Source of the DNA: Acidimicrobiia bacterium
GTDB taxonomy: Bacteria > Actinomycetota > Acidimicrobiia > Spongiisociales > Spongiisociaceae
DNA: 64,000 bases
Direction: 5' to 3'
Assembly (NCBI GenBank): GCA_022827785.1
Contig: JAJEIM010000023.1
Span: 62,001-126,000, forward strand
The notes beneath the pieces are model-generated. The model was not told where the DNA came from and searched no databases. It saw only the letters and a program-made list of their open reading frames with translations. This document shows positions 52,186 to 61,434 of the stretch, one piece after another; position 1 is the stretch's first letter; each line of letters opens with the position of its first letter. The position numbers and the translations under genes are program-made.

Positions 52186-53715
52186 CTACACCTGGAGGCC
52201 GGTGATCAGTTCCTGCTTGAGGCCGGACAACTCCGGGCTCAGCGACACGTGGTAAGTGTGGGGGTTGACCAACCGCCGCACGCCGGGATCCAGGCGGGAC
52301 AGGTCCGCTGTGCGCCGTGCCCTCGCCGCTTCGAGATCGTCGACGTCATCGGCAACGCGCCGGCCGGCCTCCAGCACCTTCACCCGGAGCGGTTCCACCT
52401 CTGACACCTGGCGGGCGGTCAGGGTCCGCCGCACCTCGGGATGGCTGGGGTGGACCAGATGGATGGGCCGGGCGCTCGGGTCGAAGCCATCGAGGGTGAT
52501 CAGATCGGCCGTGGCCGTTCCCCGATGGTTGTAGATCCTCCACAGCCGTTTGCGGCCGGGCTCCAGCACCTTGGCGGGCGTCTCGGAGATCTTGATCGCG
52601 GCGGTCCACTGGCTGCCGGAGTCCTTGACCGCCACCAGCTTGAACACGCCGTTGGGACTGGGGCAACCGTCCGAGGTGACCAGGCGGGTTCCCACCCCGT
52701 AGACGAGCCGGTCCAGCAGCCGTCGAGCATCCACCCCGTAGGCCCCGGCCTCCTCCAGTATCTGGTTGCGCACCTGCCAGATGGTGAGCTCGTCCAGATC
52801 GGAGGACAGCACGATCGCCACGTCCTCGAATCCGGCCCGGTCGAGCATGGCCGCGGACCGGACGGCCAGGTAGGCCAGGTCACCCGAATCGAGCCGGATC
52901 CCCACGGGTCGGTGGTCCCGACGCCTCAACTCCTCGAACACGGTGATGGCGTTGGGAAGGCCCGACTCGAGGGTGTTGATGGTGTCGACCAGCAGCAAGC
53001 AGTCGTCCGGATACAGGTCGGCGTAGGCTCTGAAGGCCTCGAGCTCGCTTCCCGACTCGGCGATGAACACCTGGACCAGCGAATGGGCATGGGTGCCGCG
53101 AGGGACGAAGCCGAGCCGGTGGGACGTGGCGAAGTTGGAGGATCCCGCCGCGCCGCCGATGAGGGCGGCTCGGGTGGCCGAATCGGCCGCAGGTCCGGGA
53201 GCCCGGCGCATCCCGAACTCCAGCACCGCGGTTCCTCCCGCCGCCTCCACTGCACGGGACGTCTTGGTGGCCACCAGCGTGGCGTAATTGAGCCGGTTCA
53301 GCAGGGGGGTCTCCAGCAGCTGGGCCACGGCCAGCGGCGCCTCGACGGTCACCACCGGCGTCCTGGGATGAACCACCCGGCCTTCGGGAATGGCCCACAT
53401 CGAGAGGGACGCGAACCCCTCCGACCGGGTCAGCCACTCGATGAAAGGCTCCCCGAAAAGGCGCTCGCCGGCGCTGGTTCGCGCCGTGCGCAGGGCGTCC
53501 GCCTCCGCCGGTCCGAACCAGGTGCGGCCCATCCAATCGATCAGCGGTCCGAGACCGGCCGTGATGCAGTATCCGGCCTGGTGGTCGCCGTAGTCGGGGT
53601 AGGAGCGGAAGTGGTAGTCGAACTGGGCAGGCCGGTCGGCCAGACCATGGTTGTGGTAGAGCTGAGCCATGGTCAGCTGGTAATGATCGGTGGACAGGAT
53701 GCCCTCGGTGAGCAC
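52186..53715 (-). CDS. pncB: Nicotinate phosphoribosyltransferase
   Basis: A 509-residue NAPRTase. [39 protein letters not shown] and [12 protein letters not shown] are family hallmarks. It joins nicotinate and PRPP to form nicotinate mononucleotide in NAD salvage. It is divergent from pncA with only 34 bp between starts, so one short promoter region serves both salvage enzymes. Confidence 0.94.
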   Translation of the reverse strand: MLTEGILSTDHYQLTMAQLYHNHGLADRPAQFDYHFRSYPDYGDHQAGYCITAGLGPLIDWMGRTWFGPAEADALRTARTSAGERLFGEPFIEWLTRSEGFASLSMWAIPEGRVVHPRTPVVTVEAPLAVAQLLETPLLNRLNYATLVATKTSRAVEAAGGTAVLEFGMRRAPGPAADSATRAALIGGAAGSSNFATSHRLGFVPRGTHAHSLVQVFIAESGSELEAFRAYADLYPDDCLLLVDTINTLESGLPNAITVFEELRRRDHRPVGIRLDSGDLAYLAVRSAAMLDRAGFEDVAIVLSSDLDELTIWQVRNQILEEAGAYGVDARRLLDRLVYGVGTRLVTSDGCPSPNGVFKLVAVKDSGSQWTAAIKISETPAKVLEPGRKRLWRIYNHRGTATADLITLDGFDPSARPIHLVHPSHPEVRRTLTARQVSEVEPLRVKVLEAGRRVADDVDDLEAARARRTADLSRLDPGVRRLVNPHTYHVSLSPELSGLKQELITGLQV

Positions 53716-53749
53716 GCCGCCACGTTACCCGAGCAGGTACCCTGAACAT

Positions 53750-54337
53750 GTGACCTCCTACTCCCCGGACACCGCGCTGATCGTGGTGGACGTCCAGAAT
53801 GACTTCGCCGATCCGGGGGGAAGCCTTTACGTTCCCGGCGGCGATACGCAGGTGGTGCCGGCGGTGAACCACCAGATATCCCTGGCGCTGGAGGCGGGCG
53901 CCTCCATCTTTTATACCCAGGACTGGCACCCCGAGCGGACCCCGCACTTCGCCATCGACGGGGGCATCTGGCCGGTTCATTGCGTTGCCGGGACCGCCGG
54001 CGCCGACTTCCACCCCGACCTCCGGCTCGAGGGCCCGAGCGTCCACAAGGGCGCCGGCGGGGAGGACGGATACTCGGGATTCACGATGCGGGATCCGGTG
54101 TCGGGCGAGGAGATTCCCACCGGGCTGGCTTCCAGGATCCGGGAGGCGGGTTGCCGGCATGTCGTGGTGGTGGGGCTGGCCCTCGACTATTGCGTGAAGG
54201 ACACGGCCCTCGACTCGGCCAGGGAAGGGTTCGGCACCACCGTGCTCCTCGCCGCCACCGCCCCGGTCAATCTGAGCCCCGGTGACGGGGAGGCGGCGGT
54301 CCGCCAGCTACGCGAGGCGGGCGTGACGGTCGGATGA
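53750..54337 (+). CDS. pncA: Nicotinamidase
   Basis: A 195-residue isochorismatase-like hydrolase. The catalytic triad Asp14 (VVDVQNDF), Lys100 (HKGAGGEDGYSGF) and Cys148 (ALDYCVKD) and the metal residues of DWHPERTPHF are intact. It deaminates nicotinamide to nicotinate, the substrate of PncB next door. GTG 53750 gives the usual N-terminus; an upstream ATG would extend across the divergent pncB start. Confidence 0.93.
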   Translation: MTSYSPDTALIVVDVQNDFADPGGSLYVPGGDTQVVPAVNHQISLALEAGASIFYTQDWHPERTPHFAIDGGIWPVHCVAGTAGADFHPDLRLEGPSVHKGAGGEDGYSGFTMRDPVSGEEIPTGLASRIREAGCRHVVVVGLALDYCVKDTALDSAREGFGTTVLLAATAPVNLSPGDGEAAVRQLREAGVTVG

Positions 54338-55218
54338 GCGGCGTTGCGGACCGTATCCGGGCCGAAGTCATCCCCCACATCGACGACATAGGTGTGACGC
54401 TCGGATCGGTCACGGCTATGGACGAGCTGGCCGGGATCGGCTTCGTGACCTCTGGATCGATCATGGTGCCCTGCCCCTGGTTCCCTGCGGCGGCCGAGCT
54501 GGCGACCCGGCGCCCCGATCTCGACCTGGGCCTGCACCTGACCCTCACCTCCGAGTCGGCCCGTATGCGGTGGCGCCCGATGTCCACCGCCTCGAAGGCG
54601 TCAGGGCTGATCGACGATGACGGGTACATGTGGCCCACGGTGCCTGAGCTTCGTGCCCGGGCCCAGCCGGGAGCGGTGGAGGAAGAGCTCGAGACGCAGA
54701 TCGCGGCGGCGCTCGATGCCGGCATCGACGTAACGCACCTCGATCACCACATGGGCGGGGCTCTGGCCCCGGAGTTGGCCGGGATCACGCTGGGCGTGGC
54801 CCGGCGCCGCCGCCTGCCTGTGCTCATGCCGCTGGATCCGGCCGCCTACGCGGCGGTGCTCGAATGGGGTCCCGCCGATCTTTCCCTCCTCGACGACCTT
54901 CGGGACGATGTGGTGGCGTCAGGAGGCGTCGGGGCCGATCACTTCATGATGGGCCTCACCCATCAGGACGAGGCTCCGGACCAGGTCTACCGGCGATTCC
55001 TGGACGAGGCGACCGGAGTGGCCTTCGTGTCCATGCACTGCAATGCTCCGGGGGAGGTGTCGGTAGTCCATCCCAATGATGCCGCCTGGCGGATTGCCGA
55101 GTACGAGTGGGCGAGGGGGGGAGCGGTGGAGTTGCCTGATGATGTGGTGCTCTCCGACTTCCGGCGGCTGGGCGCCCGCTGGCGGTGGGACCAGGCCGGT
55201 TTAGGCCGGCGCCTGTGA
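54334..55218 (+). CDS. ChbG/HpnK family (YdjC-like) carbohydrate deacetylase
   Basis: A 294-residue protein. The metal site is formed by HIDDIG (Asp17-Asp18) and HLDHHMGG, with LGLHLTLTSE after it. Characterised relatives remove acetyl groups from N-acetyl amino sugars or act in hopanoid synthesis. Its start overlaps the pncA stop (ATGA). The specific substrate is not evident. Confidence 0.85.
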   Translation: MSGVADRIRAEVIPHIDDIGVTLGSVTAMDELAGIGFVTSGSIMVPCPWFPAAAELATRRPDLDLGLHLTLTSESARMRWRPMSTASKASGLIDDDGYMWPTVPELRARAQPGAVEEELETQIAAALDAGIDVTHLDHHMGGALAPELAGITLGVARRRRLPVLMPLDPAAYAAVLEWGPADLSLLDDLRDDVVASGGVGADHFMMGLTHQDEAPDQVYRRFLDEATGVAFVSMHCNAPGEVSVVHPNDAAWRIAEYEWARGGAVELPDDVVLSDFRRLGARWRWDQAGLGRRL

Positions 55219-55288
55219 GTGCAGCGAACACGAGCGGAGGACACGTCCCGAGGCGCAGCGTGCGGGCCGGTCCTGCCATGATTGCACC

Positions 55289-56824
55289 GTGAAGGTTCCG
55301 CTTACAGTCCGCGACCACCTCGACCGGGCCCTGGCCGTGTATCCCGACCGGGTTGCCTTCGTCGACGAGCGCGACCAGCCCGCGCCCTCCATGGGCGAGG
55401 TCACGTTCTCGCGCATGGGCGAGCTGGTCGACGCCACCGGCGCAGGACTCGACGCGCTCGGGGTGCCCATGGGAGGCCGGGTGGCCATGGTGTCGCACAA
55501 CGCCGGGCGCCTGCTCACCTGCTTCTGGGGCGTCAGTGGCAACGGACGTATCTTCGTGCCCATCAACTTCCGGCTCAGCCTCGACGAGGTGTCCTACATA
55601 GTGGAACACTGCGGCGCCGACGTGCTGCTCGTCGATCCCGATCTGGCCGACACGCTTGATCCGGTGAAGTGCCGCCACAAGTTCGTGCTCGGCGACGAGT
55701 CGGACGGGGCTCTGTGGCGGTTCGGCGAGTCGCCGCATCCCTGGGAGCCCCACGAGGACCAGACCGCGGTCATCAACTACACCTCGGGCACCACGGCCCG
55801 GCCCAAGGGAGTGGAGCAGACCCACCGCAGCCTGTGGATCAACGCGGCCGTGTTCGGCCTGCACGCCTCCGTCACCGACCGAGACAGCTACCTGCACACC
55901 CTGCCGATGTTCCACTGCAACGGGTGGGGTATGCCCTACGCGCTGGTCGGCATGGGCGCCAAGCAGGTGGTGCTGCGCAAGGTCGACGGGGCCGAGATCC
56001 TGCGCCGGGTGGACGCCCACGGCATCACGCTGCTGTGCGGCGCGCCGGCGGTAGTGGCCGCCGTGCTCGACGCGGCCGCACAGTGGGAGGGCCCCATCCC
56101 GGGCGCGGGCCGCACCCGCATGGTGGTAGCGGGCGCACCCCCACCCACCCGCACCATCGAGCGGATGGAGACCGAACTGGGCTGGGAGTTCATCCACCTC
56201 TATGGCCTTACCGAGACAGCCCCGGTGCTGACCCTCAACCGTAGCCGGGCCGAGTGGGATGCGCTCCCGCCGGATGAGCGAGCCCGCAAGCTGTCGCGCC
56301 AGGGCGTGCCCGCACTGGGAGTGCGCATGCAGGTGAGCGCCTCCGGCGAGTTCCTGGCCCGCAGCAACCATGTGCTGGAGGGCTATTGGGAGCAGCCCGA
56401 CGCCACCGCGGAGGCCATCGTCGACGGCTGGTTCCACACCGGCGACGGCGGGTACGTCGACGACGACGGCTACTACACGATCACCGACCGCAAGAAGGAC
56501 GTGATCATCTCCGGGGGAGAGAACGTGTCGTCGATCGAGGTGGAGGACGCTCTGTTCTCGCATCCGGCCGTGGCCGAGGTGGCGGTGATCGGGGTGCCCC
56601 ACGAGAAGTGGGGCGAGACGGTGAAGGCGCTGGTGGTGCTGGCTGCTGGAGCAACCGCCACGCCCGAGGAGCTGATCGCCCACTGCCGGGAGCGGATCGC
56701 CCACTACAAGTGCCCCACGTCGGTGGAGATGCGCGACGAGCTGGCCCGCACGGCCACCGGCAAGCTGCAGAAGTTCAAGCTGCGGGCCCCCTACTGGGAG
56801 GGCAAGACCAAAGCTGTCAACTGA
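55289..56824 (+). CDS. AMP-forming acyl-CoA synthetase
   Basis: A 511-residue ANL-superfamily enzyme. The ATP-binding motif NYTSGTTARPKG (163-174), LYGLTETAP, TITDRKKDVIISGGENVSS and the catalytic lysine in TATGKLQKFKLR are present. It would activate a carboxylic acid through an acyl-adenylate to a CoA ester; similarity in layout to medium-chain/AlkK-like ligases is seen. GTG 55289 is the only start before the domain and has no clear ribosome-binding site. Confidence 0.88.
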   Translation: MKVPLTVRDHLDRALAVYPDRVAFVDERDQPAPSMGEVTFSRMGELVDATGAGLDALGVPMGGRVAMVSHNAGRLLTCFWGVSGNGRIFVPINFRLSLDEVSYIVEHCGADVLLVDPDLADTLDPVKCRHKFVLGDESDGALWRFGESPHPWEPHEDQTAVINYTSGTTARPKGVEQTHRSLWINAAVFGLHASVTDRDSYLHTLPMFHCNGWGMPYALVGMGAKQVVLRKVDGAEILRRVDAHGITLLCGAPAVVAAVLDAAAQWEGPIPGAGRTRMVVAGAPPPTRTIERMETELGWEFIHLYGLTETAPVLTLNRSRAEWDALPPDERARKLSRQGVPALGVRMQVSASGEFLARSNHVLEGYWEQPDATAEAIVDGWFHTGDGGYVDDDGYYTITDRKKDVIISGGENVSSIEVEDALFSHPAVAEVAVIGVPHEKWGETVKALVVLAAGATATPEELIAHCRERIAHYKCPTSVEMRDELARTATGKLQKFKLRAPYWEGKTKAVN

Positions 56825-56907
56825 TGACCGACCACGGGACCCGCGACAGCAAACGGAAAACGCATAGCCTCAACACGCCCTAGCCGGCCGGCCGCGAAGA
56901 ATCACCG

Positions 56908-57711
56908 CTAATACATCACCAGTCCGCCGCTCACGTTGATTGTGGCGCCGTTCACGAAGCTGGCGTGCCGGGAGGCAAGGAACACCGCCACCGCCGCCAC
57001 CTCCTCCGGACGGCCCATCCGGCCCAGGGGGCACTGGGCGGCGGTGCGCTCGGACAGTTCGGGAGGGTTGTCCAGATGTTGCATCGGGGTGTCGATCTGG
57101 CCGGGCGAGATGGTGTTGACCAGGACCCCGTGCGGGCCGAACGAGCGGGCGAGGCCCCGGGTCATGGTGACGATCCCGGCCTTGCCGATAACGTAGGCAT
57201 CACTCCCGAGAAACGGCCCGGTCAGCCAGGCCATCGATGAGAAGTTGATGATGCGTCCGCCACCTCCGGCCGCCACCATCACGTTCCCCGCCTCGCGGCT
57301 GAGCAGGAAGGACGCCTTCACGTTCACGTCCATCTGCAGGTTCCAGTCCTCTTCGTTCACCTCGTCGAGGCTGCGCCGGCGGAGCACCGCGGCGACGTTG
57401 GCCAGCGCCCACAGATCGCCGAGGCGCTCCACCACGGAGGCGACCAGCTGCGGTATGGCCGAGGTGTCGGAGAGGTCGAACGCCACCGGCAGGTGGCCGC
57501 TTCCCGGGAGTTCCGGCAGGGTGGACAGGAGACCCGTCTCGTCCCGGTCGATGGCAGCCACTCGGGCCCCGGCCGTAGCCATGGCGATGGCGATGGCGCG
57601 CCCGATTCCACTGGCGGCGCCGGTGACGATCACGCCGCGGCCCTCCAGCCCGGCGCCCAGATGCCAGGAGTGGTCCCGGCGGTCCGCGGCCGATGGGGTG
57701 GCGCCGGTCAT
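56908..57711 (-). CDS. Short-chain dehydrogenase/reductase (SDR)
   Basis: A 267-residue classical SDR. Cofactor motif TGAASGIG (30-37), NAA-like ANVAAVL, catalytic Ser159, Tyr173 and Lys177 (YVIGK), and SPGQIDTPM. Asp in AAIDRDE favours NAD(H). It is the last gene of a four- or five-gene minus-strand operon; its start overlaps the stop of the phosphotriesterase-family gene. Confidence 0.88.
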   Translation of the reverse strand: MTGATPSAADRRDHSWHLGAGLEGRGVIVTGAASGIGRAIAIAMATAGARVAAIDRDETGLLSTLPELPGSGHLPVAFDLSDTSAIPQLVASVVERLGDLWALANVAAVLRRRSLDEVNEEDWNLQMDVNVKASFLLSREAGNVMVAAGGGGRIINFSSMAWLTGPFLGSDAYVIGKAGIVTMTRGLARSFGPHGVLVNTISPGQIDTPMQHLDNPPELSERTAAQCPLGRMGRPEEVAAVAVFLASRHASFVNGATINVSGGLVMY

Positions 57712-58793
57712 GATCGTTCGGCGGCGTCCGCCGGGCCGAGGCCCGGGATCGCCAGCAGGCGGGCCGGGTTGGCCACCATCAGGATTGCCACCTCTTCATC
57801 GCCCCAGCCTGCGCTCCGGAGCAGCGGGACGATGTGATCGAGGATATGGGCGTATCCCCAACCCCCGTAGGCCAGCAGGCGGGTTTTGACCCCGCCCATG
57901 TCCTGGGAGACGAACAGTTGGTCGGCGAAGCCTCGTTCGGCCAGGCCGGCAATCCGCGCCACCACGTCGAAGTCGCTCGGCGGGTACTTGCCGAGGCCGA
58001 TCAACGAGTGGTCGAAGCCCATCAGGTCGAAGCCGAGGTTGGCGCCCCTGGCCAGCAGGTCCAGTAGGTAGGGCGGCCGGCCGACCGCCGTGTTCATGTG
58101 GCCCAGGATCACCCGGCGGAGGTCAACACCCTCCGATTCGAGAACGTCAAGCACGTACCCACCCTCGAAGCCCCAAGGGTGGACGTGGATGCTTATCGGT
58201 AGGCCGGTCTCGAGATGGGCGCATGCCGCGGCTCGGACGACACGTTCCTCCTCGGGGTGGACCGGGTTGCTCGTGCCGATCTCCCCGATGATCCCGGGAC
58301 GGATGCCGGTGTCTCCCACTCCGTGTCGCCATTCGTCGACCAGCTCGGCGGCGATGGCTTGGGTGGATCGTTCGGCGGTCCCGGGCGGGTGGCTTCCGGC
58401 GAGGTAATAGCCGCCGCCCATGATCACCTGTACACCGCTCCGCTCAGCGATCCTGCGGAGGATGCCCGGATCCCTTGACAGGTGGCTAGGCGTCACGTCC
58501 ACGATGGTGCGGCCTCCCGCGGCGCGGAACGGCTCCAGCTCAGCCACGACCTGATCGGGATCCGTCTGGTGGTAGTTGTCCGGGAAGCCGCCCGGGTTCC
58601 ATCGGGCCTCGGTGGCGGTCTCGGGTGTCAGCGGCGCTTCCGAGACCACCGGGTAGCCGTGGATGCGGAGGATCGGCCGGCAGTCCATGTAAAGGTGTTC
58701 GTGGATTTGGGTGGGGCCCAGCTCGGAAGTCGGGATGGGTCCCCGCACCGTCATCGCCCAAGCGCGTCCCTCCGGCCCTGGCATGGTGTTCAC
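57708..58793 (-). CDS. Phosphotriesterase-family metal hydrolase (lactonase-like)
   Basis: A 361-residue amidohydrolase. Metal-site motifs are TQIHEHLYMD, GEIGTSNPV (Glu in place of the carboxylated Lys, as in PHP-type members), HVHPWG, ILGHMN and SQDMGG. Such enzymes cleave lactones or phosphoesters. Being coupled to a zinc alcohol dehydrogenase upstream and an SDR downstream suggests a lactone intermediate in an alcohol or sugar oxidation route; this is inference. Confidence 0.83.
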   Translation of the reverse strand: MNTMPGPEGRAWAMTVRGPIPTSELGPTQIHEHLYMDCRPILRIHGYPVVSEAPLTPETATEARWNPGGFPDNYHQTDPDQVVAELEPFRAAGGRTIVDVTPSHLSRDPGILRRIAERSGVQVIMGGGYYLAGSHPPGTAERSTQAIAAELVDEWRHGVGDTGIRPGIIGEIGTSNPVHPEEERVVRAAACAHLETGLPISIHVHPWGFEGGYVLDVLESEGVDLRRVILGHMNTAVGRPPYLLDLLARGANLGFDLMGFDHSLIGLGKYPPSDFDVVARIAGLAERGFADQLFVSQDMGGVKTRLLAYGGWGYAHILDHIVPLLRSAGWGDEEVAILMVANPARLLAIPGLGPADAAERS

Positions 58794-59815
58794 CAGCCCG
58801 ATCCGAATTCGATCACCGAGCGGACCACCAGACCGGCCCGGAGATCGTCCAGAGCGTCGTTCACCTGATCGAGCGGCCGCCGGTTCCGGACCAGGTGGTC
58901 GGTGGTGATGGCGCCGCCACGTTGGAGGTCCAGTACGTCGCGGATGTCCTGCGGGGTGAAGCCACGGGAGCCAGTGAGGCCCGCCTCCTTCCAGATCAGG
59001 TCCATGGCGTTCACCGGGAAGGGGTCCAGCGTGGCCCCGACGGCGATCACCCGGCAGCCGATGCCGGCGGACGCCACCGCCTGGGCGAAGACCTCGGCGG
59101 ATCCGACTGTCTGGATGATGATGTCGGGCCCTCCCGGTCCGGCCGCTTCCCGCACTCGCTCGGCGATGTCGGGGCCGGTCCGGATGGCGGCCTCGGCCCC
59201 CATCCGCCGGGCCAGCTCGAGGCTGGCTTCGGAGCGGCTCACCGCGATCACGCGGCAGCCCAGGTGGGCGGCCAGCTGGACGGCGTTGGCCCCGATCCCC
59301 CCGATCCCGAACACCACCACGGTCTCGCCGGCCCGGGCGCCGGCTCGCTGCACGAGAGCGTGGTAGGGCGTGGCCACCGCATCGGTCAGGACCGCGACCG
59401 CAGCCGGATCATCGTCTTCGCTCACCGGGATGACGGACCGGGCGGGGATGGCCACCCGCTCGGCGAAGGCGCCGTTGAACTCCACGCCCATGCGGCGCAC
59501 GCCCAGGCACATGTTGACCCGTCCGGACAGGCAGATCCGGCACGTCCCGCAGTGGTCGATGTAATAGAGGGCCACCGGCTGGCCGATGCCGACCGTATCG
59601 ACCCCAGGTCCCCGCGACGACACCACCCCGGCCGCCTCGTGCCCGGGGATGATCGGCAGGGTCGAATCGAAGCCGCCCTTCTGGAGGAACAGGTCGCTCC
59701 CGCAGACGCCACACGCGCGGATGTCCACCACGACCTGTCCGGGACCCGGGATCGGATCCGGCAGTTCGGTCAGTTCAAGCGGCGCACCGTATCCGGTCAG
59801 GACCGCGGCCCGCAA
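58790..59815 (-). CDS. Zinc-dependent alcohol dehydrogenase (MDR family)
   Basis: A 341-residue medium-chain dehydrogenase. Catalytic zinc ligands Cys38 (GVCGSD) and His59-Glu60 (PGHEAAG); structural zinc cysteines 89, 92, 95 and 103; Rossmann motif VFGIGGIGANAVQL. It oxidises an unknown alcohol with NAD(P). TTG 59815 is inferred as start because it lies four bases after the stop of the previous gene and gives the standard N-terminus. Confidence 0.88.
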   Translation of the reverse strand: MRAAVLTGYGAPLELTELPDPIPGPGQVVVDIRACGVCGSDLFLQKGGFDSTLPIIPGHEAAGVVSSRGPGVDTVGIGQPVALYYIDHCGTCRICLSGRVNMCLGVRRMGVEFNGAFAERVAIPARSVIPVSEDDDPAAVAVLTDAVATPYHALVQRAGARAGETVVVFGIGGIGANAVQLAAHLGCRVIAVSRSEASLELARRMGAEAAIRTGPDIAERVREAAGPGGPDIIIQTVGSAEVFAQAVASAGIGCRVIAVGATLDPFPVNAMDLIWKEAGLTGSRGFTPQDIRDVLDLQRGGAITTDHLVRNRRPLDQVNDALDDLRAGLVVRSVIEFGSGW

Positions 59816-59819
59816 CGGT

Positions 59820-60941
59820 CTACCCCAGGCCGGGCAATCCCAGCGAGCCGGCGTCCGGCATGGGCGGAGTGTCGAAGTGCGACGACCCGAACACCTCCGG
59901 CTTCTTGCGGCCCACCCGGGTGTAGTACTCCTCGGGCGTCTGGGTGGGGTCCTTGAACATCTCCCACTGGCACTTCTGGCGCACATCGGGGTCGGGATCG
60001 GTGTCCGGGTAGATGGGCGGATCCACGGTGCGCACCGGGTAGCCGAAGCGGTCGATCGGCATCTCCTCCATCAGGATGATGCAGTGCGCGCAGTAGAGGC
60101 AGACCCCTTTCTGGAAGTGGTTCCAGGAGGCCTCCTCCTGGCTGACCCCCCAGTTGTAAGGGGGTTCCATCCGGGCGGGGGTCCCCTCGATCCAGTCTCC
60201 CCGGATCGTGCGACCACCCGATGCGCACGGGTCGAACCGCAGGATGAAGCGGTCGTCGGTCTCGACCAACTCGAAATCGCCGGTACGCTCCGGGCCGACC
60301 AGGTGGCCCCGCATGGACTCGCACGCCACGTTCATCAGCGTCTCGAGGCCTTCGTCCCACGGATGCTTGTCGATATCGAACTTCTCGTAGCGCCAGGCGA
60401 AAAGGGGCTCCAGCACGACCTTGTACATGTCCACGATGCCCTGCCCGCCGAAGCGCTCCTGGATCTCCGACATGAGGCCGTAGGTGTGGTCGACGTCCCG
60501 GTCGTGGGTCTGCCGCCACGTCTCCTTCATGGCGTCGAGGGCGGCGAGGGCTTGATCGGGCTCGGCCCGGAAGAGGTGGGAGAGGAGCTTTCTCTGCTCC
60601 TGCTTGAAGCGGTCCCAATGGCGGTGCGGCTTCCAGGGAGAGCCGTCGGGAAGGGCGATCTTGGCGACGATGCCGGCGTTGACCTCGGCCACATCTTCGG
60701 GAGACACGCCGTTGTTCTGGAGGAAGTTGCTCAGGTCGTTGATCCACTGGCGGTAGAGGAAGAAGCAGACACTGGCCTCGTCGACGAAGTAGTCCGCCAG
60801 TGCTGCGGCATCGTCCCACCGTTCCTCGGCCGCAGCCTCGCGGATCTTCCGGTAGGTGGAGATCTTCTGGTCTTCCCAGCTGCCGAGGCGGATCCGTCTA
60901 CCGAGCACCTCTGAGAACTCGATACGCGTCTCGGTTGTCAT
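59820..60941 (-). CDS. Unrecognised conserved-looking cysteine-rich protein
   Basis: A 373-residue soluble protein heading the operon. No family is recognised. The N-terminal half is helical and acidic; the C-terminal half has FDPCASGG, CLYCAHC and QKCQWE, suggesting a metal or cofactor site, and ends with Asp/Pro-rich segments. AAGGAGGT before ATG 60941 is a near-ideal ribosome-binding site. Its position ahead of an alcohol dehydrogenase, a lactonase-like hydrolase and an SDR suggests it performs the first, unknown step of the pathway. Confidence 0.7.
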   Translation of the reverse strand: MTTETRIEFSEVLGRRIRLGSWEDQKISTYRKIREAAAEERWDDAAALADYFVDEASVCFFLYRQWINDLSNFLQNNGVSPEDVAEVNAGIVAKIALPDGSPWKPHRHWDRFKQEQRKLLSHLFRAEPDQALAALDAMKETWRQTHDRDVDHTYGLMSEIQERFGGQGIVDMYKVVLEPLFAWRYEKFDIDKHPWDEGLETLMNVACESMRGHLVGPERTGDFELVETDDRFILRFDPCASGGRTIRGDWIEGTPARMEPPYNWGVSQEEASWNHFQKGVCLYCAHCIILMEEMPIDRFGYPVRTVDPPIYPDTDPDPDVRQKCQWEMFKDPTQTPEEYYTRVGRKKPEVFGSSHFDTPPMPDAGSLGLPGLG

Positions 60942-60977
60942 GCTTACCTCCTTGCGGTATCGGGTGGCGATCCGTCG

Positions 60978-61010
60978 CTGCCGGTGGCGTGGAATCGACG
61001 CTACCGGCAG
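60978..61010. promoter_or_regulatory. 13-bp inverted repeat in the leader of the cysteine-rich-protein operon
   Basis: CTGCCGGTGGCGT (60978-60990) and ACGCTACCGGCAG (60998-61010) pair around GGAATCG; the single difference becomes a G-U pair in RNA. It ends 36 bp before the start codon, near the expected promoter or in the 5' leader, so it could be an operator or RNA hairpin controlling the operon. Confidence 0.5.
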
Positions 61011-61127
61011 TCTACGGCTGTGGCCAAGGCGCTGCAGACCTGGCGCATCCGCTCGCCGCATCTGGCGACGGTAGACCGCCGACCGCACCGGACCCTACGG
61101 CCACCACACGTGGCCACGCACGGGCTC

Positions 61128-61343
61128 TCATGCGGGACCGACCGCGCTGAGGAAATCGGCTAGGTTGCCCCGTTCGTCCCGGGTGTCGAGCGGTACGGCG
61201 GCGTAGATTCCGTACGATCGGTCGATCTCGGCGGCGCGCAGATCTGTGGAGACAGCATCCGTTGCCCGGTCGGGCAGGGAGGCATCATCCAGATCCGCAA
61301 GCCCAGACCCTTCGAGGTTCAATGGTCGACCGTGTTTACTCAT
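61128..61343 (-). CDS. Possible small protein (low confidence)
   Basis: A 71-residue frame with no recognised motif and only moderate GC third-position bias compared with neighbours; no ribosome-binding site precedes ATG 61343. It may be a decayed gene end or chance. Apart from it and the inverted repeat, the 493-bp stretch 60942-61434 between two divergent operons shows nothing clear. Confidence 0.25.
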   Translation of the reverse strand: MSKHGRPLNLEGSGLADLDDASLPDRATDAVSTDLRAAEIDRSYGIYAAVPLDTRDERGNLADFLSAVGPA

Positions 61344-61434
61344 AACAAACGACAGTCCGTCAGTCGGTGGCGTGGTATTGCCCCGCCGGTGGCCTTCCGC
61401 ACCCTACCCTGAGCGTCATGGGGCAGAGGACACG

